From contig NZ_BAABLI010000010.1 of assembly GCF_039544265.1 (NCBI RefSeq), forward strand, positions 9,893 to 73,892: a DNA stretch of 64,000 nucleotides, read 5' to 3'. The stretch is from Corallincola platygyrae. GTDB taxonomy: Bacteria > Pseudomonadota > Gammaproteobacteria > Enterobacterales > Neiellaceae. Below, one piece after another: positions 35,880 to 44,231 of this stretch. The first letter of the stretch is position 1, and each line of letters starts with the position of its first letter. The notes beneath the pieces are model-generated. The model saw only the letters and a list, made by a program, of their open reading frames with translations. It had not been told where the DNA came from and searched no databases. Both the position numbers and the translations under genes were made by a program.

Positions 35880-36153
35880 CTACTGCCCTACTACGGATGA
35901 AAAACACCAAATCAAAAGCGCACTTTGACGCGCGCGTTATGGTAGCAGAGGTGCTGGTTAATATTCGTGCAGACAGTGGTTAAGCTTTTGATCTATTTTG
36001 TTAAATAACGAGTGAAGAGTACGCTGTAAAGGCAACTGTTTTGGTTTCACTCCACCGACCACTGGTTCAGAATAAGTTATCCTTACATTCTGGCGGTTCT
36101 AATTAATTGAAATATCATTAGAATCGAGCCGGACGAATTAGAGGAGAGCAAAC

Positions 36154-37824
36154 TTGTTTGCAGGAAAGTTTGAAGAGATGAACCTCAGAGGTGACCTGTT
36201 TGGTGGGGTCACCACGGCGATCGTATCTCTGCCGATGGCACTGGCATTTGGCGTGGCATCAGGCGCAGGGGCAGAAGCCGGTTTATGGGGTGCTATCCTG
36301 GTCGGGCTGTTCGCCGCCCTGTTTGGCGGTTCCCGAACGCTGATCTCCGAACCCACCGGTCCGATGACGGTAGTGATGGCTGCGGTCCTTACCACTATGA
36401 TGGCCAGGCACCCGGAAAACGGCCTAGCAATGGCGTTTACAGTGGTGATGATGGCGGGCCTGTTTCAAGTGGCACTCGGCGCCCTCAAGCTTGGCAAATA
36501 CATCACCCTGATGCCCTACAGCGTAATCTCCGGCTTTATGTCCGGCGTCGGTGTGATCCTGGTTATCCTGCAACTTGGGCCATTTCTCGGCCAGGCAACG
36601 CCTTCCGGTGGCGCAATGGGTACGCTTTTGGCTCTACCTGACCTGATCCGCAATATGGATTTTGGCGAGTTCCTGCTCGGCCTGATGACCTTGGGCGTGC
36701 TGTTTTTCATGCCCAAGAAATACAAGCAGAAAGTTCCCCCGCAGTTAGTCGCACTGGTGGCAGTGACTCTAATCTCCATGCTGATTTTCAGTGACGAAGG
36801 CATCCGCCGTATTGGCGAGATCCCAAGCGGCCTGCCCTCGATTGTTTGGCCTACTTTTTCATGGAGCCTAATCAGCGAAATGCTGGCCGACGCGCTGATC
36901 CTGGGCACACTGGGCTGCATCGATACCCTGCTGACCGCCGTGATCGCGGATAGCTTGACCCGTAAAGAACATGACTCGAATCGCGAACTGATGGGCCAGG
37001 GCATTGCAAACACGGTATCTGGTCTGTTCGGTGGTCTGCCGGGCGCAGGCGCCACCATGGGTACCGTAGTCAACGTGCAGGTCGGTGCCCGGTCGCCACT
37101 GTCAGGCATTGTTCGTGCGGTGATCCTGTTGCTGGTAGTGCTCTGGTTTGCCCCTCTGACCCAGCCGATCCCGCTTGCCGTACTCGCTGGTATAGCCCTG
37201 TTTGTAGGGATTAATATTCTTGACTGGAGCTTTATCAAACGCGCTCACACCGTATCTTTGGTGCCCACCTGTATCATGTATGGCGTGCTATTCCTAACCG
37301 TGTTTGTTGACCTGATTTATGCGGTAGGCATCGGCGTGTTCCTGGCCAATGTGATCACCATTGAGAAACTAAGTCGGGTCCAGGAGCAGAACGTTAAAGC
37401 GATCTCGGATGCCGACGACGGTGTACCTCTGACGACAGAAGAGCGTGATCTGCTTGATAAAGCCAAAGGTCAGCTGCTGTTCTTCTACCTCTCCGGTCCA
37501 ATGATATTTGGTGTATCCAAGGCCATCGCGAGACAGCACGCGGCTGTTGAGCAATACAAAGCCATGGTGCTCGACCTGAGCGCCGTACCCATGATTGATG
37601 TGACCGTAGCGTTGGCGCTAGAGAATGCGATGCGCGATGCACTGGATGCCGGCTGTCAGGTTTATCTCTACAGCCCCAACGAACAGACCATGGAACAGCT
37701 GGAAAAACTCCAGATCCGAGACTGGATCGACGACGATCATATTGTGGAAACCCGTCTTGAAGCCCTGCAGAAAGGCTTGGCGGATGTCACCACACAATCG
37801 GCTGATGATAGCGTTATGATATAA
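36154..37824 (+). CDS. SulP-family anion transporter, BicA-like (probable Na+/bicarbonate symporter)
   Basis: Inner-membrane SulP/SLC26 transporter of 556 residues with about fourteen hydrophobic segments and a cytoplasmic STAS domain (about residues 440-540). Long stretches read like the cyanobacterial bicarbonate transporter BicA: RGDLFGGVTTAIVSLPMALAF, ISEPTGPMTVV, SVISGFMSGVGVILVILQL and LGCIDTLLTAVIADSLTRKEH, and SGPMIFGVSKAIARQH in STAS. Recall of BicA from general knowledge supports bicarbonate as substrate; sulfate is the alternative. The start is TTG, supported by GAGGAGAG five bases upstream; an ATG at 36178 is second choice. A terminator follows, so it is monocistronic. Confidence 0.88.
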   Translation: MFAGKFEEMNLRGDLFGGVTTAIVSLPMALAFGVASGAGAEAGLWGAILVGLFAALFGGSRTLISEPTGPMTVVMAAVLTTMMARHPENGLAMAFTVVMMAGLFQVALGALKLGKYITLMPYSVISGFMSGVGVILVILQLGPFLGQATPSGGAMGTLLALPDLIRNMDFGEFLLGLMTLGVLFFMPKKYKQKVPPQLVALVAVTLISMLIFSDEGIRRIGEIPSGLPSIVWPTFSWSLISEMLADALILGTLGCIDTLLTAVIADSLTRKEHDSNRELMGQGIANTVSGLFGGLPGAGATMGTVVNVQVGARSPLSGIVRAVILLLVVLWFAPLTQPIPLAVLAGIALFVGINILDWSFIKRAHTVSLVPTCIMYGVLFLTVFVDLIYAVGIGVFLANVITIEKLSRVQEQNVKAISDADDGVPLTTEERDLLDKAKGQLLFFYLSGPMIFGVSKAIARQHAAVEQYKAMVLDLSAVPMIDVTVALALENAMRDALDAGCQVYLYSPNEQTMEQLEKLQIRDWIDDDHIVETRLEALQKGLADVTTQSADDSVMI

Positions 37825-37846
37825 GCCTCTATGCCGTCAGTGCCAG

Positions 37847-37883
37847 GCCACCAGCACCAGCCAAGGCGCTGGTGGCGTTTTTT
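37847..37883 (+). terminator. Terminator after the SulP gene
   Basis: GCCACCAGC (37847-37855) pairs with GCTGGTGGC (37868-37876), loop of 12 bases, followed by GTTTTTTA. It starts 22 bases after the stop codon. Confidence 0.85.
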
Positions 37884-38051
37884 ATCTCTCAGTACATTTA
37901 CATTTTTTAGTACGACTCACTTAGTTTCCGAAAACCAAGCGCTCTCTCAGATATATTCATTTACAGAATATGATCCCCTACCTGCCGCTAATCGTTTCAT
38001 AATTAATAGGAAAAACGGCACCATTTCCGCGGTAAAAAGGAAGCCCAACCC

Positions 38052-38759
38052 ATGAGCTTAGGTAACCTGTTAAATCAATTTCTTGGCGCGGCCAGCAGCC
38101 TGTCATCTCCAGAAACGTCAAAACAGGGTAATAACCCACAGTCACAAAGCAGTCAACAGTCAGGCGCACTCACCAGTGGGGCCGTTACTGGAAGCGTCAT
38201 GGCACTGCTGGCAGGCAACAAGAAAACTAAGAAGTTTGCATCCAAAGCCGCTGTCTACGGCGGTGCCGCCATGTTGGGTGGTCTGGCCTACAACGCGATC
38301 AAGAAGTACCAGCAAAACCAACCGCAGAGCGGTGGTACGCAAAATAGTTGGCAAAGCAGCGCCAGCGATTATGAGTCGCCTGAGGTGATGACAGCCGATT
38401 TTCAAGTCACCCTTATTAAAGGCATGATCGCCGCAGCCAAAGCCGATGGACATATAGATAGCACTGAGCAAGCACGGCTTTACAAAGCCATCGAGCGAAT
38501 GGAGCTAAGCCCCGAAACCAAAGCCATCGTGTTGGACCAGATCCATCAGCCAGTCTCACTGCGAGAACTTGCAAGAGGAGTGGTTTCTGAAGAGCAGAAA
38601 ACAGAGCTATATGTTGCATCTTGTCTGGCCATTGATATCGATAATCAAGCTGAGCGAATGCACCTGGAAAAGCTCGCCGTCGTCCTAGGCATTCCCAGCG
38701 AGCTGGCGACATGTATGCAAGAGGAAGCGCAGCAAGCACTGGCAAGCACGCCGGGCTAG
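38052..38759 (+). CDS. DUF533 (YebE-like, TerB-fold) protein
   Basis: Protein of the DUF533 family, which includes E. coli YebE; function unknown. A low-complexity N-terminus rich in Ser and Gln leads to a Gly/Ala-rich hydrophobic stretch (GAVTGSVMALLAG and YGGAAMLGGLAYNAI), then an acidic helical TerB-like domain with KGMIAAAKADGHIDSTEQARL and LAIDIDNQAERMHLEKLA. The 235 residues match the family. ExoD-like gene follows after 30 bases, so the two may be co-transcribed. Confidence 0.8.
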   Translation: MSLGNLLNQFLGAASSLSSPETSKQGNNPQSQSSQQSGALTSGAVTGSVMALLAGNKKTKKFASKAAVYGGAAMLGGLAYNAIKKYQQNQPQSGGTQNSWQSSASDYESPEVMTADFQVTLIKGMIAAAKADGHIDSTEQARLYKAIERMELSPETKAIVLDQIHQPVSLRELARGVVSEEQKTELYVASCLAIDIDNQAERMHLEKLAVVLGIPSELATCMQEEAQQALASTPG

Positions 38760-38789
38760 GCCTCAACTCGATAGTCAAAAGCAAAACAA

Positions 38790-39422
38790 ATGGCAGAACA
38801 GCAAGTTAATCAGACCGTCAAACAATCACTACCGGTCTCCAGTCAACTGCAGCAGCTTCTAAGCTCCTGTAGCCAAACCGGCATCTCTTTTGGCGAGCTG
38901 CTAAAACAGACCGACAAACAGGGGATGGGCATGCTGCTTATGCTGCTTGCTCTACCTAGTGCACTACCCATTCCTGCGCCGGGCTACAGTATCCCATTTG
39001 GTATTTGCTTGCTGGCGATTTCTTTTCAAATGCTCATATGCCGGGAAAATCTATCTGTTCCTAAGCGCATCGCCAATGTGAAATTGAGTGCTTCAATGTG
39101 CCAAAAAGTGTTGCGGACGGGAACAGGCTTTTTCAGGCTAATAGAAAGAGTGGTGAAGCCGAGAGGCGTTTTTATCCACAGTTCAACAGCTCAACGTTTG
39201 CTTGCCATTAACGTGATGTTGATGGCTTCTTTAATGCTGATACCCATCCCCATGACCAACACTCTGCCGGCATTGGTAATATTCACCCTGGGCACAGGGC
39301 TTGCGGCCAAAGATGGTTTAACCACCTCCATTGCGCTTTTGGGCAGTGCGGTAGCCATCTTGTTCTACTCGGGAGTGGCCGTTTTGGGCACAGAGTTCAT
39401 TTCTTCTATGTTGCAAGCATAA
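38790..39422 (+). CDS. ExoD-like exopolysaccharide synthesis membrane protein
   Basis: Member of the ExoD family, first linked to exopolysaccharide production in rhizobia; the biochemical role is unknown. After an N-terminal GISFGELLKQTDKQGMGMLL comes the conserved LALPSALPIPAPGYSIPFGI and, further on, MTNTLPALVIFTLGTGLAAKDG, with three to four membrane segments in 210 residues. It stands 30 bases behind the DUF533 gene. Confidence 0.8.
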   Translation: MAEQQVNQTVKQSLPVSSQLQQLLSSCSQTGISFGELLKQTDKQGMGMLLMLLALPSALPIPAPGYSIPFGICLLAISFQMLICRENLSVPKRIANVKLSASMCQKVLRTGTGFFRLIERVVKPRGVFIHSSTAQRLLAINVMLMASLMLIPIPMTNTLPALVIFTLGTGLAAKDGLTTSIALLGSAVAILFYSGVAVLGTEFISSMLQA

Positions 39423-39581
39423 GGCGACGTCAAAATCCCAGAGAAAATTGATCCTAAGCATCTTCGGGCCACTGGCTGTTTTCGGGTTTAAGCGTCCGAT
39501 CAAAAAATTTTTCAGTGCTGGGATATATGCTTCGATTAAGCAATGTCTTAAAGTCGATTTCGGTCGCTTATTGACGCAGTA

Positions 39582-40679
39582 GTGAGGTCGGTGAACGCAG
39601 CAAACAAGCTCCACCCTATCGTAAAGTTCAATTTCCCAGCTCGACTATTCGGCGATCTGGTACTGCTTTTATTGGCTTGGCACCTACTGGGCGACCACTT
39701 GCTTAGTGAAACCTTTTTCTGGATCCCTGCTTTTTGCCTGCTCTGGCCGTTTGTTGCCCGTTTCATAATGCCGCAGCTATTTTGCTCACGACTCACTGAA
39801 CAGATTTCGCTCTCTATTGATGCTGTTTTTTTTGCGCTTTACTCACTCACCTTCCCTGCAATCATGGTGTTTACCGCCATGATATCGACGACGGCAGCGA
39901 ATAGTCTGGTCTCGGTCGGCCCCAGGCTGCTGGTGATCAATCTATTTATTGGCTTTATAACATTGGCCGTTGGCGTTTGGGTACTCGGCCCCATCGAAAT
40001 CATCTCGCTGGGAATTATAGGTGAAATTGTTGCGGGAGCGACCATCTCTGCTTACTTCTGTGTGTACGCAGGATTTGCTTATTCCATGGCAAAACGCCTG
40101 GTGCAATCAAAACGCGATGTTGAGGAGTTATCCCATAGAGATGCTCTAACTGGCTGCAGAAACCGGCGTTTTCTCGATCGTTTTCTACCGAGCGAACTGT
40201 CTCGCGCCTACCGGATGAACTACCCGATTAGCGTCATTTTTGCTGACCTTGACCACTTTAAAGTACTCAATGACAAGTTTGGTCACGCTGCAGGAGACAA
40301 GGTATTGGCAAAGTTTGCCGAACTCGCCTCAGAGCACCTGCGCGAGGAGATCGACTGGATTGCCCGCTATGGCGGTGAAGAGTTCCTTGTCGTACTGCCT
40401 GGGTGCGATCAAAACGCGGCGGCCACCGTCGCAGAGCGGATTCGAAGCACCATTGCGGATTATCGCTTTCCCCATAAGAACAAGATGCTTTCCATCAGCT
40501 GTAGCTTTGGCATCGCTGGGACAATTGAATCTGCGGCAGAGAAGGTCACTTCAGAACACCTGTTTCAACTGGCAGATAAAGCGCTATATCGAGCAAAACA
40601 AGGCGGGAGAAATAGGGTTGAACTGTCGGATGCTGATGCATCAGCAGATCTCGCTAAAAAACCTGTCGATGAACCTTAG
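39582..40679 (+). CDS. Membrane-bound diguanylate cyclase (GGDEF)
   Basis: Makes cyclic di-GMP from two GTP. The N-terminal half has about six membrane segments and resembles a MASE2 sensor; the C-terminal half is a GGDEF domain with DALTGCRNRRFLD, FADLDHFKVLNDKFGH and the active-site motif GGEEF (about residues 269-273). The feedback I-site RxxD is not intact: the position of the Arg holds Glu (EEID), so product inhibition through this site is not expected. The start is a GTG at 39582 with a poor ribosome site; a GTG three codons later is possible. Confidence 0.87.
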   Translation: MRSVNAANKLHPIVKFNFPARLFGDLVLLLLAWHLLGDHLLSETFFWIPAFCLLWPFVARFIMPQLFCSRLTEQISLSIDAVFFALYSLTFPAIMVFTAMISTTAANSLVSVGPRLLVINLFIGFITLAVGVWVLGPIEIISLGIIGEIVAGATISAYFCVYAGFAYSMAKRLVQSKRDVEELSHRDALTGCRNRRFLDRFLPSELSRAYRMNYPISVIFADLDHFKVLNDKFGHAAGDKVLAKFAELASEHLREEIDWIARYGGEEFLVVLPGCDQNAAATVAERIRSTIADYRFPHKNKMLSISCSFGIAGTIESAAEKVTSEHLFQLADKALYRAKQGGRNRVELSDADASADLAKKPVDEP

Positions 40680-40709
40680 ATAGATCTGGTTTGCCAGATA
40701 GCAAATTTC

Positions 40710-40735
40710 GGGTGCAGCAACCCAGCACTGCACCC
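40710..40735. terminator. Hairpin between convergent diguanylate cyclase and peptidase genes
   Basis: GGGTGCAG (40710-40717) and CTGCACCC (40728-40735) form a perfect 8-bp stem between two converging genes. T tracts are weak on both sides. Confidence 0.45.
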
Positions 40736-40750
40736 AAAACGCAATCAACC

Positions 40751-42145
40751 TCAGTACGGATCTGTTGGCGTGTAGAATTGGCTGTTATTGCCATCGATAC
40801 CAATCGACAGAACCTCACCAGAATGAGAGAAATCATTCAGATCGATAGTGTCTCCGGATAGCAGTTTGATTCGCTCGATCCCCTTATAAATCACAGGCAA
40901 GCCACAACTTAACTCAACTCGTTCTGTTTGCGCCGTTTCACGAAGCACGTAAACCTCATAACTACCATCAACGACACCCACGCCAAAACTATCAACGAAA
41001 AGCGAAGTTCCTTCGCTCGCCGCTATCGCAAAATGTTGCGTTGAGTGGTGCCCCAAGGAAACGACAGCACGCCCCATGCGATCTCGTTCATAGAAGTGAG
41101 TATCGGTCAGGCTGTTCGCCAGCATGGGCAATGACACAAAACTTGAACTGAAATTAAGTGTTTGATGACAGAAGTCGGTCACCACTTCGCTGGAAACCGC
41201 ACCAGCTACACCGTCAGGGTCGTAGACACTGGCCGCCATAATAGCCATACCAGCCGACGTACCGCCGATAACACCGCCCTTATCAAACACACTCTGTAGT
41301 GCTGTTTGAACCTTAGTGCCCTGCCAAAGATTCAGATACTCAGACTGATCGCCACCGGCAACAAAAACAAATTCGGCGGAGCGGATCACCCAATCGACGT
41401 AATCACTGTTTGCCAGTGTGCGACTATCGATAATCAAGGTCTCAACTGAGTCAGCCGCTATCAGTGACTGCAGATAGTCATTGTAGGCGTCGGTACCAGA
41501 AGCTCGCAGAACCACAACATCACTACCTGCACCAATATGAGGTTTGACCCGGTTGGCAAAGGCATCATCGACATCGCTACCGCCGCCCATGAGCAGTGCA
41601 GCACCCTGGCCAGAGGTTAATGTTGCACATTGGTCGTCTGTTGAACCTGAGATCAGCTGTGACAGCCCTGCCGGTAGCGCAGGACGTACACCATAACCGC
41701 AATCATTGCCGCCGGGTGTTCCACCGTCCGCTTGAGAGAAGTCGATGGTCAAATCGTACCAGCCACTCCCTTTGTAGCGAGTGACTTTGAGGTAATAGGT
41801 ATCGGCATCGCCCAGGTAGCTGCCAGACTCTGGAATAGTGCTGGTTTCCCCAGTTAATAGTGCACCACCGCTAGCGCGATAAAGTGCCCAATCAAAGTCA
41901 TCTCGGCTGTGATGAATCAGAGAGATGGCAATCTCCGCCCTGTCATTTGTCGTGAAACTAAACCAATCAGTGTCGCGACGAGACATATCGCCCGAGATTC
42001 TGACACCGGAGCAGATACCGCTATTCGCTGTCGACTCAGAATCATTACTTTCGACTTCGCTGGTAAGGCAAGCGGCATAAGAGGCGTGGCTGGTAAAAAG
42101 ATAAAGACCTAATAGAACTGCAACTGTTTTGATTTGTTTAAACAT
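40751..42145 (-). CDS. Secreted cyanophycinase-like S51 peptidase with PPC domain
   Basis: Predicted exported serine peptidase related to cyanophycinase, which degrades the storage polymer cyanophycin. A signal peptide ends ASYA near residue 24. Residues about 27-135 form a PPC-type beta domain (ESNDSESTAN start, DWFSFTT, YYLKVTRYKGSGWYDLTI). The S51 part has GGGSDVDDAF, FVFVAGGDQSEYLNLW and the nucleophile motif GGTSAGMAIMA. The 464 residues exceed intracellular cyanophycinase because of the extra domain. No cyanophycin synthetase is in the window, so use of external polymer is an inference. Confidence 0.82.
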   Translation of the reverse strand: MFKQIKTVAVLLGLYLFTSHASYAACLTSEVESNDSESTANSGICSGVRISGDMSRRDTDWFSFTTNDRAEIAISLIHHSRDDFDWALYRASGGALLTGETSTIPESGSYLGDADTYYLKVTRYKGSGWYDLTIDFSQADGGTPGGNDCGYGVRPALPAGLSQLISGSTDDQCATLTSGQGAALLMGGGSDVDDAFANRVKPHIGAGSDVVVLRASGTDAYNDYLQSLIAADSVETLIIDSRTLANSDYVDWVIRSAEFVFVAGGDQSEYLNLWQGTKVQTALQSVFDKGGVIGGTSAGMAIMAASVYDPDGVAGAVSSEVVTDFCHQTLNFSSSFVSLPMLANSLTDTHFYERDRMGRAVVSLGHHSTQHFAIAASEGTSLFVDSFGVGVVDGSYEVYVLRETAQTERVELSCGLPVIYKGIERIKLLSGDTIDLNDFSHSGEVLSIGIDGNNSQFYTPTDPY

Positions 42146-42265
42146 GGTGTTACCCCATAACTCTGTTTGCAGCGTTCGCCATGTCAGCCTTGATGGCTGA
42201 ACAAAAAAGGGATCGCTGGCGTGAAAAGTGAAATTTCAGCTAAACAAACGTGTTAAGGAGTGTGG

Positions 42266-42349
42266 CTATTCGTCGAACCATTCACTGAGGTGAAAGTCCA
42301 CCGAGCAGGTGTGCAGGCTATCAGGGAGTGTTACTTTGCTGTCAAACAT
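42266..42349 (-). CDS. Candidate small ORF of 27 residues upstream of the S51 peptidase
   Basis: An ATG at 42349 is preceded at the right distance by a strong ribosome site (AGGGGG, 42354-42359) and opens a 28-codon frame ending TAG at 42266. The product begins MFDSKVTLPDS, has one Cys and ends SEWFDE, and is acidic. It lies 120 bases upstream of the peptidase gene on the same strand. No known family is recognised. It could be a small protein, a leader peptide or chance. Confidence 0.4.
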   Translation of the reverse strand: MFDSKVTLPDSLHTCSVDFHLSEWFDE

Positions 42350-42681
42350 AGAACCCCCTATCAATTGAAGTGATTGAAACATTGCCCTGTTTTACAAAGT
42401 GTTTTTGCAAGTTAAAAACAGGTCAACAATTCCAACATAGCATATGTAAACAAAATGTGAACAGATAAATCGAATGCTTTTCAATCAATCTCAACGGACA
42501 TAAATGACGCAGGTTAAGAGCAAGCTATTGACCTACATCAACCGAAAGCACCATGCTCACTGGGAATCTGGGCGCGATCAGCTAGACCTAGAACACACTC
42601 AACTGTTTTCTTCGCTGAGCCAGCAATGGATGTTTATTAGGCTCAGTTTTACCCAAAGGCTACACATCAAGGAGGTGTGCC
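42350..42681. other. Intergenic region between the small ORF and the CARDB lipoprotein
   Basis: A/T-rich stretch with divergent promoter function probably on both sides. ATAGAACCCCCTATCA at its left edge carries the ribosome site of the minus-strand small ORF. A plus-strand open frame from 42504 is judged non-coding. No other signal was recognised. Confidence 0.4.
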
Positions 42682-43089
42682 ATGCTATTAAGAAAATATG
42701 TTGTACTTATCTGTTGCTCTGCTTTTCTGTTTCTCGCATCATGTTCTGATAGCGATGAGAAGTTACCGGATCTCACCATCGCTAAAACCGCCAATTTTAA
42801 CGACCCCATCGACTACTGTGATCGCACAGGCAAGGAATTGAAAGTCACGGTTCAAAATGACGGTGACAAAGATTCCGCAGCATTGGTTGAGGTGAAGTTT
42901 GCACATATCTCGACACCAGTAAGCAATACCACTGTTACGATTCCAGCGGGTGAGAAACGAAGTACAAAAGTAACCATCCCTTCGATACCTGCAGGTGACT
43001 TTTCATTCACTGCCAAGGCAACACCGGTGAATGGCATTCAGGATAAAAACCCAAGCAACAACGAAGTAAAAGGTCACTGCATCACCTGA
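42682..43089 (+). CDS. Small lipoprotein with CARDB-like domain
   Basis: A 135-residue protein with lipoprotein signal FLFLASC (Cys21) followed by SDSDEKLPDLTI. The rest looks like a CARDB domain, an Ig-like adhesion fold: PDLTIAKT, ELKVTVQNDGDKDSAAL, TTVTIPAGEKRSTKVTIPSI and NPSNNEV. Two further cysteines (DYCDR and HCIT) may form a disulfide. The start has AGGAGG six bases upstream. Function unknown; a cell-envelope role is inferred. Confidence 0.75.
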   Translation: MLLRKYVVLICCSAFLFLASCSDSDEKLPDLTIAKTANFNDPIDYCDRTGKELKVTVQNDGDKDSAALVEVKFAHISTPVSNTTVTIPAGEKRSTKVTIPSIPAGDFSFTAKATPVNGIQDKNPSNNEVKGHCIT

Positions 43090-43103
43090 CCTATAATGCT
43101 GAC

Positions 43104-43130
43104 AAAAAAAAGCGCCCCTCGGGGCGCTTA
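43104..43130 (-). terminator. Terminator of the nrt operon
   Basis: AAGCGCCCC and GGGGCGCTT form a perfect stem followed on the minus strand by a run of seven T. It lies 67 bases after the nrt ATPase stop; it can also stop transcription of the lipoprotein gene at 42,682. Confidence 0.88.
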
Positions 43131-43196
43131 AAGTACATCAGTCCAGGAATATCAATAATTCAGATCTCATGGTGAAGAGCGCCTTTCAAAGGCTGC

Positions 43197-44123
43197 TTAT
43201 GCCACCTCTTCCTGCTTGCTCTTACCTTCACTGGTTGCCAGCTTGAGCTGTGGCCCTTCTTCCTTTTCAACGACAGTTTCTGTCTGCGTAGCCACTACTT
43301 CTTTCGGCTCAGCCGCAGGTTTGGATACCGGCACATCAGGTTTCGCATGACGCTCGTGCAAGAAACGCAGTACTTCAGCGCGGTAATGGTTATATTCAGG
43401 GTCATCCGCCAGCACCAGACGCTCGCGTGGGCGCGCCAGTTCCACATCAAGGATCTGGCCAATGGTCGCTTCAGGGCCATTGGTCATCATTACGATGCGG
43501 TCAGACAGTAGTACCGCTTCGTCCACGTCGTGGGTGATCATAATAACGGTGCTGTTGATCTCGTTTTGGATCTCCATCAGCGAGTCTTGAAGGTGGGCAC
43601 GAGTCAGTGCATCCAATGCACCAAATGGCTCATCCATTAACAGTACTTTCGGCTGCATCGCCAATGCGCGCGCAATACCCACACGCTGTTTCATACCGCC
43701 TGAGATCTCGTCAGGGCGTTTGTGCATGGCGTGATCCATATGCACCAGCTTCATATGATGCTCGATCCAGTCGCGCATCTCGGCCTTGCTCATCTTGCCT
43801 TTAAACACGGTTTTTACTGCCAGCTCTACGTTTTCGTAAGCGGTCAACCAAGGCAGCAACGAATGGTTCTGGAACACCACCGCACGCTCAGGGCCTGGTT
43901 CGTTAACCTCTTTGCCATCAAGGATCACACCGCCTTCGGTAGCTTGATAAAGGCCCGCGACGATATTCAATACCGTGGATTTACCACAGCCAGAGTGACC
44001 GATCAGAGAGATAAACTCGCCTTTGTTAATTTTCAGGTCGACATGGTCCAGCGCTTTAAACGGGCCGTTTGGTGTGGGGAATTCAATGGATACCCCTTCG
44101 ATACTCAAATATGCACTGCTCAT
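43197..44123 (-). CDS. nrtD: Nitrate-type ABC importer ATPase (NrtD/NasD-like)
   Basis: ATPase subunit of the nitrate/sulfonate/taurine class of ABC importers. Walker A GHSGCGKST, signature ISGGMKQRVGIARAL, Walker B VLLMDEPFGALD and switch THDVDEAVLLSDR are intact; EVNEPGPERAVVFQNHSLLPW is typical of nitrate ATPases. ATG at 44123 has GAGGA about eight bases upstream, giving 308 residues; a longer frame reaches 44165. The last 50 residues are a Lys/Glu/Val-rich tail not usual in NrtD and probably disordered. Third gene of nrtA-nrtB-ATPase. Confidence 0.9.
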   Translation of the reverse strand: MSSAYLSIEGVSIEFPTPNGPFKALDHVDLKINKGEFISLIGHSGCGKSTVLNIVAGLYQATEGGVILDGKEVNEPGPERAVVFQNHSLLPWLTAYENVELAVKTVFKGKMSKAEMRDWIEHHMKLVHMDHAMHKRPDEISGGMKQRVGIARALAMQPKVLLMDEPFGALDALTRAHLQDSLMEIQNEINSTVIMITHDVDEAVLLSDRIVMMTNGPEATIGQILDVELARPRERLVLADDPEYNHYRAEVLRFLHERHAKPDVPVSKPAAEPKEVVATQTETVVEKEEGPQLKLATSEGKSKQEEVA

Positions 44124-44231
44124 AATTCTGTCCTCGTTAAAGTTGGCACTTCCGTGTGCCGCCATCTATCCCTGAGGGGGCTTGGCATCTTTAAAAAATG
44201 GTTCGTTTACTCATCCCGATTGGTAAGTCGC

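Noticed and set aside
35880..36153. Gap between the RND adaptor and the SulP gene
   Set aside because: Searched for small genes and operators; only an A/T-rich stretch near 36110 and the GAGGAGAG ribosome site of the TTG start were seen.
42504..42749. Plus-strand open frame of 81 codons ahead of the CARDB lipoprotein
   Set aside because: It has no ribosome site, no recognisable family and overlaps the well-supported lipoprotein start at 42682.
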